Source: Antitrichia curtipendula
Lineage: Eukaryota > Streptophyta > Bryopsida > Hypnales > Leucodontaceae
DNA length: 64,000 bases
NCBI GenBank assembly: GCA_951230915.1
Contig: OX579635.1
Coordinates: 33,418,001-33,482,000, forward strand
Direction of reading: 5' to 3'
The translations under genes were made by a program, and so were the position numbers. The notes beneath the pieces were generated by a model. That model ran no database searches. It saw nothing but the letters and a program-made list of their open reading frames with translations, and was not told the DNA's origin. Shown here one piece after another: positions 34,675 through 46,400 of the stretch. Numbering within the stretch: the stretch's first letter is position 1; the number at the start of each line of letters is the position of its first letter.

Positions 34675-34831
34675 AATGTTGTATCATGCGGCTCGTCCTC
34701 GAAGTCATTGCTAGCATTGCTAGAAATGCCGCTCACATTATCTTCCTCATCGCCTAAACCCTAGCTGGGCTCCTTGTACTCTTCGGTGGACAAGCTTGCT
34801 ATGACATTGCAATTCCACGGGGCTAGATCCT
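34675..34831 (-). pseudogene. Exon-like remnant with acidic tail
   Basis: On the minus strand a good acceptor (TTATAG) is followed by D-L-A-P-W-N-C, L-S-T-E-E-Y-K-E-P-S, one in-frame TAG, then an acidic Ser/Asp/Glu-rich run ending D-E-P-H-D-T-T-L-S-stop. The area 34.66-35.1 kb is less AT-rich than its surroundings. It could be the last exon of a dead gene. The family is unknown. Confidence 0.25.
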
Positions 34832-35514
34832 ATAACGTGAATTGAAATCAGCCAAGGGAAACCACAAAGACGTTTGATCTAATGCGCTTGAGCCGCGCCC
34901 CTCCCCCCCACCGTGACGGAGGAGTTGTAAAAAGGCGACGAAAACACATCGTAGATGAGCTATCGACCTAATTCCTAAACTAGAGACGTAACAACGATTG
35001 AAGAGAGGCACAACGCAAGTGAATTGCTGCAGCTACGCACGTCGTAGAAGTCAAGCACAAGTCTTCAAATCTCATGCAAGCAAAAGAAAAGAACAGCTGT
35101 GTCTCCAATTTCACACCAAAACACCAAAATCCATCAAAAGCAACTTCAACCAGACGCTCTGAAACCCCGCCTGCTCCAATGACATAGTGTCAATGTTGTA
35201 CAACACCTAAATTATAACAGATAACGGAACGCCAAACCACACAAAGAAAGACCTTCAAAAAACCACAAACCACAAGAACCTCTAACTGTGAAAGTACAAG
35301 AAGGTGATATTCTTTCATTGTCGCATCATTATTTTGCTACCAAACTATCATGACCCTTGTGACAACCTTCAAACCTTTGATGGATGAATGCATTCATGGA
35401 TCATGAACTAATTCATGATTAAATGTGCACTAGTAGATAAGCAGAGATTGCTTGGAAATAGAAATCTCTAGATGGTGGATTTGTGCATTGGAATTAGACA
35501 ACTTCAATTGGATG

Positions 35515-35730
35515 CACTAGAAGAAATCCATGTTTTTTTGACATGCCCTGATTTTTTATGATGGATTTTTTGGGACATCTATTTTGACATCTAGCTGTTT
35601 TTATGTTGTTTCTGATGTTCATTGGATGTTATTGTTGACATAAAAACAGCTAGATGTCAAAATAGATGTCCCAAAAAATTCGTCATAAAAAATCAGGGCA
35701 TGTCAAAAAAAACATAGGTTTCTTCTAGTG
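35515..35730. mobile_element. CACTA-type hairpin MITE 2 (216 bp)
   Basis: Ends CACTAGAAGAAA...TTTCTTCTAGTG match MITE 1. The arms are nearly perfect inverted repeats of about 85-90 bp with a short loop (about 35605-35635). It is flanked by a 3-bp ATG duplication (35512-35514 and 35731-35733). The inner arm sequence differs from MITE 1, so the two share ends but not interiors. Confidence 0.92.
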
Positions 35731-36369
35731 ATGACAAGGGTACTAGAGTACTTAGTCTATCGATGATGGATTTTTATAGTGAAGTTGACAACTCCACTTG
35801 GATGACTAGTGCACTGGAGTTAGACAACTTCCAGACAAAGACAAACAGATGGAACTTGGAGTTAGATAACTCCAAGTAGAAGATCAAGATATGGATAAGA
35901 AATTTAGATAAACTATGATTGGAGAAGTATAACTAGGATTTTTACTATAGTGGATGGTTTTAGATAGAATCACGGATAGAAAGCTAAAAGTAGAAAAGAA
36001 TGCCTAGTCTATATTAAGGGCTAATAGTCTTTATTGATAGTCTCGATGATATAAGATGGAGCTTGGGAGTGAGGAGACAATCTCTTCTTGGAGATCTCTC
36101 TCTCTCTATGGTCAGGTGGTTTGAGCTCTTCTATAACGTTCTTGTAATAAGTACATTTGGTGTTCATACTTAGAGTGCATCATGATTTGACGTTACAAGC
36201 CATGGGAGGTTTGTAACACAAATCCCAATCTTTACTCTAGTCCCATTATTATCCTGCACCTCTGGAAGCGCAAGATGTCAATTTGCTACCAGTTCAGTCT
36301 CCACATTGTGACGAGGGCTTGTGTTCGTCCATTGTTGCTGCGCCCGTCGGGGGTGGACAGAGTTGGAGT

Positions 36370-36545
36370 CGCGCTGATGTCAGTTGGGCCGCGCCGGTCC
36401 TTTCAACTTGGCGGGTCAAGTCACTCCTCCATCGGGATGGGTCGGCCAACTCGCCCGGTCAAGGCTAGGGCCCAAACTCACGCCCGCAAGCCACGTCGGC
36501 CATACCCACCTTTGGATGGATTTAACATCTTGCCATTTAATCCTT
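36370..36545 (+). repeat. GC-rich dispersed repeat, copy 2
   Basis: Matches 18184-18350 in inverted orientation. GC-rich blocks: CTCCTCCATCGG, GTCGGCCAACT, GGTCAAGGC, CCCACCTTTGG and GGATTTAAC. Open frames across it on the plus strand (36275-36566) are by-products of GC richness and overlap in three frames. Confidence 0.6.
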
Positions 36546-37312
36546 GAGGTATCCACCTGCAATTAAAGTAATCACCTTAAGGTAATTTGCCTTTAGATAA
36601 CCACCACTATATGAGGATCACATTTAGACATAAAATAAGCCATTAAGGACCGTGGTTGATTCAAGAATGGGCAAGATTTTTTTTGGTTTTAAGCTAAAAT
36701 GAAAAAATACCAAACCTCAATGCATTCTAAAGATTTGACATAGCTGTTGGAATTTGCATGAATGCTTGGGGCTCTACAGTTAAAGAATGACAAATTTGGC
36801 ACTGATTATTGAATTGATTTTGGTATTTTCAACCAATATTTTATTAGTTTTTTTACTCTAGAATCGCATACTAGCACATATAGTCATCTACTGGAAACAT
36901 CTACCAACCATCTACTGAAAACATCTACCAACCAATCAATATTTGTCATTTGTATTTTTAAATGAATAATTCAATTTTTTTAAATTGAATAAATATTAAA
37001 TACTAATGATTTTTGATATTATCAATTTAGAATCCAAAATTTGACTTTGGTCTTTTCTTACTGTAATTGTCTTTCTAATTAATTATAATAATTTGCAAGG
37101 AACATTTTTAAACCTTAAAACGTTAATTTTTGTGGTGAAACACATATTTTTAATCTTCAATATCTATATTGGTTGAATATAATGGTTTAAGAATTAAAGC
37201 ATGCTAAAGTGCATTGGAGTCTCTTTTCACTTGACTATTAGATATATAAAAAAGAATTTATGTATAATAATAATAAATATTATCACATATTAGTAGTGTT
37301 GATTATTAATCA

Positions 37313-40312
37313 TTAAAGTCATATTGGCCCTCTAGGGGCCAAAATGCAACTTTTTGAGTAGGCTCATATGTTCTCAATATTAATTGTAATTTTTTGAAAC
37401 TTATTGTGAAGCTAGAAAAATACATAAGCTACTTAGGAATTCAACAATTGGTGCCCAAGAGAAAAAGTTATGGCATAATAAACCAAAATCAGAAGTCAAC
37501 GAGAAGCATAAAAAAAAAAGACATAATTTAGAAATTTTAAATTTTTTTCCTAAAATGTTATATTATTGTCTACATGTAAAGCTTTGATTCATTTTATTTG
37601 GACTAGTGATGAGAAAGTTATGAACAATTTTGTTTTTGGGGCAATTTTTTTGAACATTAGTCTTCCAAATTTTTGAAATTTTTGAACTTATTTGATGAAA
37701 TAAATTGAGTTTTTCTATTCATGACTAAGTGTATTCCTTTTTTAAATTCTTTTAAGAAGGATGATTTCTAGGTAGTAACAAAAAAATTTCAAATTTCCAG
37801 AAATAGTTCAACTTTTATTTTTTATATTTAAGACATGTTTCAATTTTCTCTAAATATTTACGAAATTGATTTGAATGTATATTAGTAAAAAAAAATACAA
37901 GATTGACTAGAAAAATGATCCATTTAAGAATCCTCAACACAATCTTGACTTCTTTTAGAACTTTTCATAATCACTTCCTTAATCAATGCAACCATTCTTA
38001 CCACAACATTACGTAGTCAAATCGCTTTTTTTGCCTCAATTTTTTTTTAGCATGCAATTTTCTACATATTTTTGAATACCTTATAGAATTTCTATTTTCA
38101 CTCCAAAAGATGGTCTCTCAATAGGATTGGACTACCAATACATTCTTATCAATTCATGTATCCATCCATCAATATACTTTGGTACTTTGGACCTTTCTCC
38201 TACCAGTACATGATTGAAATCATTTTTTCTATCCTCAAATAGAAGCCTTTTTGTCATGATCTCATATTACAGTGCCATCCTATAACTATAAACATCAACT
38301 TCTTTTATAAACAATTCAAGCTTGTCATTGGTACTATGATCCTTGGATGCTTGCAATATTTCAAAAGCTTTGACGAACCGTGTTCTAATAATTCAATCAA
38401 GCATTTGAAATCGGCTACAACACATGTCCAACCATGTTCCAATTTTGTACAAAGCATGTTGAATGCTTTGAGGTTCTGATGAAATATACCACGGCTATGC
38501 AACCACTCCATTCCCAGGGCCACTTTATTCATAAGTACTTCCACAACTTCAATATTCAAATATAGATAACAATTCTTGCTTGTTGTCAATATCAAATAGT
38601 CATTCTGATGTCGCAAATTTTTATGTTCCTTCACCATTATGAATGCTAAAATTGGCCATATTCCAACAATATTCCAAGGAACTCATCATTGTCATATATG
38701 GTTCTCGAAAGATTACCACAATGTACAAATTTCATTCTATGGCCACATGATCTTGCAACATTCCATGAGGCCATTATAATTGCAATTGTTGCAAAGAAAT
38801 TTCTTTCTTGAACACCTTCATTGCCCATTTCTGTCCATGTCTTAAGTCCTCCTCATTCTTCCATGGATTAAAGTATGTTTGCACTTGGTTTTAGAGGTCC
38901 ATGATGTTTGCAATCTAAATCCGGTCTAGAAGTAGGTCTAAATTTGTTATTAAGACCCTCAATAATAACCCTCTTTAATACCAAATGAGAACATATCTAT
39001 ATTCCACTGAATTTCCAAATCATAAAACATTATTTGTCTACCTTTGGCAAACTTCTAATCCATTACCAACTCACCAATTTCATCTTTACCAAAATTCTCG
39101 AAGAAAGTACCCCATTTGCAATGCAACTAAAAAGCTTAGAAGACTTTTACATTGTTCACTTTTGCTACTTTGTCCGCATCCATTTCAGAACCAGCCACTT
39201 GGTTCCAATAAACCTTAGAGTGCTCAATTTTCTTTCAATAGTTCTTGAAGAACTCTAACCTTCCAAAGACTCTCTAATGATGTCATGATAATAAAAAAAT
39301 AATATGGATTGAAGAAAAAAGCTTTGCAAGTTTTGCTCTGTAGTTCAAATGTGAGCATGATCCACCTGTTTTAGCGGCTATGAGATTCACTACAAGTCTT
39401 GGTGGTGATAGTAAGGAGAAATGTCACTTGATTTAGGTGTCACTGCTTATTACTTCTATTACTTGAATTATCTGGTTCTAAATTGAACACAATCAGAAAA
39501 TATGATAACTTAACTATTAAAATCTTGTTCTAAATGCAAACTAGAATATTTGAAGGGATGTAAAAGTAATCCACAATTTGTAATTTAATGATCTTCCCAA
39601 GCAACTCCAGAGTAAGGATTTTCTATCAAAATCATCAAACATCACCTCCAAATACTTTCAATTGGTCATTTACAAAAGTGTGGCTAAGTCATTACAAAAA
39701 TTCAACAACAAAGTTCTAAATTTTATGCATCTTTCAAAAAATCACCAGATTACTGAATTTTAACCAATTAAAAAAAAAAATTCAAATCCTAAAAGTAAAA
39801 ATTATATTTTTAGTGAATTTCTGAAGTTATATCTTCAAAATTCATTTGAAGAGAATCTAAAAATATTTTTATAATTTTAATCATACGAAGATTTTCTACT
39901 TTTCATACTTTACATTATCTTCTTTGATACAAACTTCAATAAAGTTATAGAACTTATATTTTATAACACATTTGTATTTTGTGCTAACCCCTTGGGCTTA
40001 TAGAGATTAAATACAACAAACTGACTTGTTAATTTTCAAAATTATTCAGCACTAAAATTTTTAATTATTTTTTGCCAAAATTGACCTCTTGCTATGGTAA
40101 TCTAATCAAAGAAGATGCTCAAAACCTTGTTTTCTTCACTTAGAATGTAAATATTTTGCAATCTATATGCTCAAAGTCTCTGAAATTTCAAAGTTCTCCA
40201 TAATCTAATGCACAAAAAGCAATTAGTAAAAAGAATTGCTCTTTGCAAAATAAATGACGATTTTGAGTGTTTTTTTGATGAAAATAGGATCATGAAACTT
40301 TTAGAGTTTAAA
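37313..40312. mobile_element. Large TTAA-family element (~3 kb) enclosing a kinase relic
   Basis: The left end (from about 37313: TTAAAGTC, then GGCCCTCTAGGGGCC) and the next ~330 bp match the left parts of the elements at 52150 and 55249. Shared blocks include AAAGCTTTGATTCATTT and TTTGGACTAGTGATGAGAA. The right end (about 40255-40312, GATTTTGAGTGTTTTTTTGA then CTTTTAGAGTTTAAA) matches the right end at 56115-56178. Between them lies a minus-strand kinase pseudogene. Boundaries are approximate because the termini have drifted. Confidence 0.5.
38140..39260 (-). pseudogene. Decayed TKL-type protein kinase
   Basis: Minus strand, in pieces. N-terminal block with F-G-K-D-E-I-G-E-L-V (about 39070-39100), then V-Q-E-R-N-F-F-A (about 38795-38820), then the 38305-38637 ORF with A-L-G-M-E-W-L-H-S-R-G-I-F-H-Q-N-L-K-A-F-N, equivalent to kinase catalytic loop H-R-D-L-K-x-x-N. 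Further on, reading a shifted frame, are V-D-V-Y-S-Y (about 38290) and N-P-I-E-R-P-S-F-G (about 38140). The catalytic Asp of HRD is Asn here and stops and frameshifts interrupt the gene, so it is inactive. The arrangement resembles a TKL family I know as expanded in mosses. Confidence 0.65.
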
Positions 40313-41090
40313 AATTTACAAAATATTATCCAAGTGATGAGAAATACAAAACAACTTAGATTGGATTGATCATGATACCGCAAACAAACTCATAAAATCT
40401 AAATTGCAATTTAACCTCACGAGACAGGTATGGTAGAAAAAATGACAATTTTGAGTGTTGCTACAGTATTTATCCTAGAAATCAAAGCTTACTCAACTTC
40501 AATACAAAGCCAAATTTTTCAATGGGGCACTCAATACACTAATTTATCCAATTAGTGATTGTGACTGATTAACTAAAATCTACAAATAAAATTAGTGCAA
40601 GTTGATGTATTGTATTGTTATGTAATTCCCTAATGATTTTTTTTTCACATCCTTGGCTTGAGTAACTTCACCAGATATTCCAAACCACGTATCACAACCA
40701 TTCGTGATGCAAGCGTCACTTCTTTAATTAACTATTAATGATGTCATTAGAAGCAAATTACACTTGGAGAATTCTACCAAAAAGTCTTTGAACAACCACG
40801 ACTTTTTTTTGCTCTTTATGAAGCATGTCAGTAGCTTGCCAATGTAGTGAGAGCTAAGTATTCCCATTGCGACACAAGAGTGCTTCACTTCATCAGTCAT
40901 TAGATATTTGCACACTCCAAATTATGCTTTGAAGACACTGAGCTACAAATAGAACTTGCCATTTGATTAGAGGTGAATTTTTGTGTTGTAGAAAAGGAGT
41001 GAGGTGCATTGTGTTTTTACAAGGGAGTGTGTTGAATGTTGTGGGTAGCTTCAGTGGTGTCATTTGTTTAGAGAGATGAAGAATAGAAAA
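40313..41090. other. AT-rich spacer
   Basis: No supported gene. A minus ORF at 40724-40915 has no recognised domain. Confidence 0.5.
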
Positions 41091-41099
41091 TGTTGAGAA

Positions 41100-41870
41100 A
41101 AGACTAGTGGCTCAAATGTACAAAGTTGAAATGAGAGGTGCACAAATAGCACAAGAACTGGAGATGCCGCCTTCAACCGTTTATACTGTTCTATAGAACT
41201 ATAGTTTTGCCAAACCTAGTAGACCTCAAATACTTACAAATCGCAACGTAATGCTTGGAAAATATGTTTCAAGATGATTGTTGCTTACTACTCATGGAGA
41301 TTACAAATCAGATGGTGGACATAGCAAAAGTATATTCTTGTACTATAAGAAAATCTTTGAATGAACTTGGATATATATATCGTGTTGTAGCAAAAGAAAA
41401 AAAATTTAAGAAAAAGCATAAAGCAAAAAAGTTAGTATTTGCTTGATAACATAGATATTGATTTGGGAAAGATTGTAAGGAAGTCTTTTGGAATGATGAG
41501 TCTTGTTTTGAAGTTGGGAAGAATTCGACAAATTAAAGTGGTAAAAATCATGTGACAATATAAATCTAAATGTTTGGCACCTATTTTCAAGTCAAGCCAC
41601 AATTCAATGATGGTTTGAAGTGCTTTTAGTGGCTTCAATAAATGTTCTTTAGTAATCATATCTCTACAATTCAACGATGGTTTGAAGTGCTTTTAGTGGC
41701 TTCAATAAATGTCCTTTAGTGATTACTCCAATTCACCATAATCTATTGTTAGATTTCTAAAAGAATTTGAATTGGCCACCCAATTCTCTACACCTGAATC
41801 CAATAGAAAACTTATGAAAGATAGTGAAAGATGAAGTTTAGGGACTCTTCATGCTAAAGAACAGGATCAA
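41100..41870 (+). pseudogene. Decayed Tc1/mariner-type transposase
   Basis: The plus strand reads in pieces: a helix-turn-helix block M-R-G-A-Q-I-A-Q-E-L-E-M-P-P-S-T-V-Y (41129-41185), then a DNA-binding/linker ORF ending K-K-H-K-A-K-K-L-V-F-A (41255-41446). A core block S-H-N-S-M-M-V-stop-S-A-F-S-G-F (about 41590-41640) follows, then W-P-P-N-S...L-N-P-I-E-N-L (about 41770-41815), a hallmark segment near the last catalytic acid. Sequence between the last two blocks is missing, and a 67-bp tandem duplication replaces part of it. It is not functional. Confidence 0.75.
41599..41732 (+). repeat. 67-bp tandem duplication within the mariner relic
   Basis: Two units start at 41599 and 41666. Each starts ACAATTCAAYGATGGTTTGA and includes GTGCTTTTAGTGGCTTCAAT. 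The duplication arose inside the transposase coding sequence. Confidence 0.85.
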
Positions 41871-43403
41871 GAAGTCATTGATTTCCACCAATCAAATTAA
41901 CAAAATCCATGAATTCTTGAAATTTCAGCCTCTCAACCCTTGGCCTTCAGAGACTTTACACTATGGCTGTCCAAGCTGAGAGGCTATACCCCAAATGGGA
42001 AGTCACCTTTAGAGATCTTACAAACTCTTCTTGCTTGCATGCCTATTTGGATGGAGGAAGTAATATATGCTAGTGGTGGTAGTACTAGATTTTAGATGAC
42101 TACAGAAGCAAAGTTGTTTATTGATTTGAAATTATGTGTAAATAGAGCGCTACAGTTTCCAAATGCAATTTCTTTCACAAGATTTGGTGAATTTTTGAGC
42201 CTACACGAGTACGGTGAAATGACTTCTGCATGCCTTGTTTCAGTAACGAACTGAAAATTCCATAACAGTACTTCCGGGTACTGTACAGTGACACTAATTT
42301 CGAAGGTGGCGCGGTTCCCTTAGTGTCCAGTCTTGAGAGGGGTGTGTTGTCGTCCATAAGATAGTTAAGCAGAATTGTTAAATCCTGAACATGGTGCATC
42401 TGTAGTGTGGCTACCTGCTGAATTCCGCTGGCATAGTCAAGAACTCAAGATGATCATGCTTTCAACAAGCTCATGGAGAGCTCAAAGCTTCTTCAAAAAT
42501 GGGAAAACTGCCGACAATGACGGAAGACTGCACTCAGGGTCTGGTCCATGAGTTCAATATCAATTCCGACAACAAATCAATGAGGTGTGCTTTCCAAACT
42601 TGGATTGTTCACCTAAAATAATTCATCTTGGCCCAGGAATCAATGTCTAGATCTGAACAAAAGTAAGGCACAAGCTTAGAGAGAAATAACACTACGACAG
42701 AAATTCAAAGACAGAAAATTGTTCAGGAAATATGAAGTAACTAGGTTCCGGGTAACTCCTCTAAGATCAGCTGAAGGCTTTGAGTTGAGAACCACCAGGA
42801 TTGCCTGTCAAGAAGATTCGACGGCAGTCAACGAGGATACAAAAGCTCACATGATACAATTCGACTGAAATGCTGAAAATTCACGAACTGCAAATCTTCA
42901 TCCTAAAAACTTTTAAAACCAGCCTAGGTGTTCATTGAAACACCTAAAGAAACAATTCAACTAGCAAATAGACATAAAAGGTTAATCATATCTAAAGTCA
43001 GCTCCAACATACCAAAAATACATTTGTAACCTCAATATAGAAAACTTGAAACATTTTTGTTCCTCACTGAAAGGAAGGCTCTACACTGAAAAACACAATT
43101 TCCACCAACAAACCTGGAACTCGTCGTACTCTCCAAATTCCTCATCCCCTTAACCTACATTTCAGTCCATAAACCAATCTGATTGGCAAGAAAAAATTTA
43201 AAAGCAGAAAACCACAACCATCAAAGTAGCTATGCGAAACTAGTATATTTGATAGTTTGACATCAGTGCTTTTCTTTTTGGCCCCAACTCTGGTGGACAC
43301 AGCAAAGTACTCAAAACCCCGTACATGCTGTGTAGGAGTGGGTAGATTGGCAATCCTCCAAGCCAGTCAAAATCGAGTGACCAGAACAATTGGTCACGTT
43401 GAA
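41871..43403. other. Spacer and probable 3' flank of the RBM39-like gene
   Basis: No supported ORF. After about 42.2 kb composition is less AT-rich, consistent with 3' UTR or terminal sequence of the minus-strand gene whose stop is at 43404. A 74-codon minus ORF at 42175-42399 is unrecognised. Confidence 0.45.
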
Positions 43404-46400
43404 TCATCTGCTTTCTGGAAACTTTGTTTGGTATGCGACCGCACTCTGCAAAGATACAATCTAAATTAGAGCCCATGATAAAATTAAGTCAGAGGCAGTT
43501 AACAGACTCTGTTGTGTGAAAAAGTATCCATAAGCAAACTCACCATGTAAGTGGCTGTGATCATTTTCCCAGCAAACCATCGCCCATGTAAAGCCCGTTG
43601 AGCAGCCATGGCAGCAGAGATCGAATCAAAGCAGAGATAGACATGACCAGCGCTGTTTCTGCACAATAAAAATAAGGAAGTTAGATACGGCAACTACTCC
43701 AAATTCCATGTATAATACTGATCCAAAATCCATGTATGATCCTATTAAGGTAACTAACATCTCAGTCGAGAGTATCAACACTCCAAAACGGAATAAAACA
43801 TCGCAACTATTTATGATCTTAACATTCTTCACAAGAAAAATTGTAATACCAAACTCTCAGCTCGAGATAACTTAAACTGGAATACAGACCCTCAATAAAT
43901 AGTCTTCTGTATTGAGGGTTTGTAATGCAGTGAGTAATAATGAATACATGAACAGTAGAATATGCTCAAAATTCTTAGTATCCATGAAATATGACAGAGA
44001 ACAGTAGAGAAAAAACTTGTAGATTCCAGCGGACTTACTTGTCAACGAAGATATGCTTTACCGCACCAAACTTCGAGCATTCCTCTTGCACATCCTCCTT
44101 GATATCGAGGTCAAAGTCCTGATCAGACTGCCCAATTTGTGTCCCACCAAAAAATGGAACTATTAGCATAATCGTAGAGGACCTACAAATCATCCACTTA
44201 ACATACACTCTTCAAGAACAGAAAGTATTATAATCCAGATGTCATGTCTAAAAACGGAACAACTTCGAAAAGTTTACAAGCTAAACAAATTGGACCACAG
44301 AAGACAGTTAACATGAAAGGGAAGAACTAACCTCGCTCGTAGGGTCAAACATATTTTTTAGGAGTAAATATTCACTAGGCTGCCCAATTGCGTCAACTGC
44401 ACCAGCTACAGGAGGAACCACAAGGCCAGGAGATCCAAGAGCCGCAGCCCCCAATCCGGTAGTTGCACCCGCTACAAGCATTGGATTCTGGACAAAAAAT
44501 GGCGGCCTTACTAAGGGAGTAACAGCAGGGGGTACAGCTGTTCCAAGAAGGCCTAGTGCTGGGGCTGAGGTAGCAGGCAAAGGAGCAGGGGCATTGCTGA
44601 CGTGCACAAAAGTCTCAATGTTAGTGAAAAGTGTTTGAATTTCAATACAAAAAAACAAATAACCAGGAACAACAGTCAAGTGACCAGGATGTTCAACACC
44701 TTGGGTCATTAGCAAATCAGCTTTGACGATACAGTAAGAGGCCAGTAAGAATACCTTGTTCCACTTCCACTCCGATCCAGTTTCTGCATGAGGAGGGCTC
44801 TCGAACGGGCATTCAAAGACTGCGACCAACATTGCACGCAAAAAACGATTATTAGTGAGATGGTTTCCACAATCATAGATGTTGGCTATTGCAAGTCACT
44901 AACTAAGATAATATAAAGCACGAAGTCCAAGTTCAGAATCAAGTACTCACCAGGCCTCCGCCTTCATCATCGTCAAGTTCCCCAGGATGAACGCCCATGT
45001 CTTCCATGCCAATTTGGTCAGAGACTGCAGACACCTGAAAGGAAAATAAATTGAACAGTCAAATACGATATGATCATTGAACCGTCAAGAAACAGCATAT
45101 TCCAAACTATCCGTTTGTCCAGCACAGAGAAAGCAAAAATCAAATCGTTCCCCGGGAAGTAGATTGAACCTTTATTGGACGTCCTGCAAGCTCCAGCCCA
45201 TTTAGACTTTGTTGAGCAGCACGGGCATCTTCCAGTCTAGCATACTGCAATAAGTTTCAACAAGCATATACTGAGTGATACGAAGTACCTTATTGTTTCA
45301 TACGATTCAATGAACTACACCAAAAAGAAACCTAAACAAATGAAACCCAGTCCTCAAAAACATACCCTGGCCCAGCGTGAGGAATCGCAGAATTACATAC
45401 TACTGCGATAACTGGTATGCAATAGAACACGTGACAAAAAATTCTTACCTGCACGAACCCAAAACCTTTGCTTTGCCCGGTTTCGAGATCAGAAGGTAGC
45501 TGCACTAGCTCAACGGGTCCAAAAGGCTCAAAAACCTGTTACAAATGACATAGAATCCATGTACAGTAAAAAGATCAGAAATTAAATACCACCATAGACG
45601 TCACATATGATAACCATTTTTTTTAAGTGACCAACTCTCTGAACTTAATCAAACAGGAAATATTCATGTGTGGATGTCCACGTCCAGAACCTTCGAAAAT
45701 AAAGTAATAAAAGTAATCCAAGCGCAATGAACACGCAATCACTGGCATCAACCTTGCAAACAGCACCCACTGACCTAGACACAAGGAGCCCACACCAGCA
45801 ATGCAGGAGCAAGTGATTGAAAACATGTTACCTGACGTAGCTGGTCCTCTGTCATGTTGAAATGAAGATTCCCAACATAAAGACGGCGGGCACCTCCTGA
45901 GTATGGACCAATGAAGCCACCAGCAACTCCTGGAACCGCAGTTGTGGACTGTACGAGATTCTTCTCAGCTTCAGAAGGTTTTACCATGACCGGTTGATTC
46001 AATAGCAGCTGGCCTGACAAAGCTATAGCCATCGGGACTGACATGGCATCATAGAACTCAATATACCTGAAATAGGCATCACCATGCGGTAAGTTCGGCA
46101 ATAATGATTCATCGACCATCTTCTAGAGATATAACATCTCATGGAGAAATATGACATTAATGAAAGGTTGCAGAATGAAAACCAGTGACGCAAAAAGTTA
46201 AGAGAACATCTTACCCAACTCCTTTGGAACGCCTCGAATTCCGGTCCATGATTAGCCGGACATCCCGCACCTAACAAACATGAGCTATTAGTAAAAACCA
46301 TAGCAGATTCTGTTACACTGGAAAGTGAAAAGGAGTACCAGTAGAAAAGGATCCAAACCATGGGATTTTGACAGTACACTGACATCCTCATGGATCACAA

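Noticed and set aside
36000..36240. Possible solo LTR
   Set aside because: There is a CT-rich stretch and promoter-like sequence, but no TG...CA boundaries with a target duplication and no second copy in the window.
36275..36566. Three overlapping plus-strand ORFs
   Set aside because: They arise from the GC-rich dispersed repeat, which also occurs inverted at 18184-18350 without a conserved frame.
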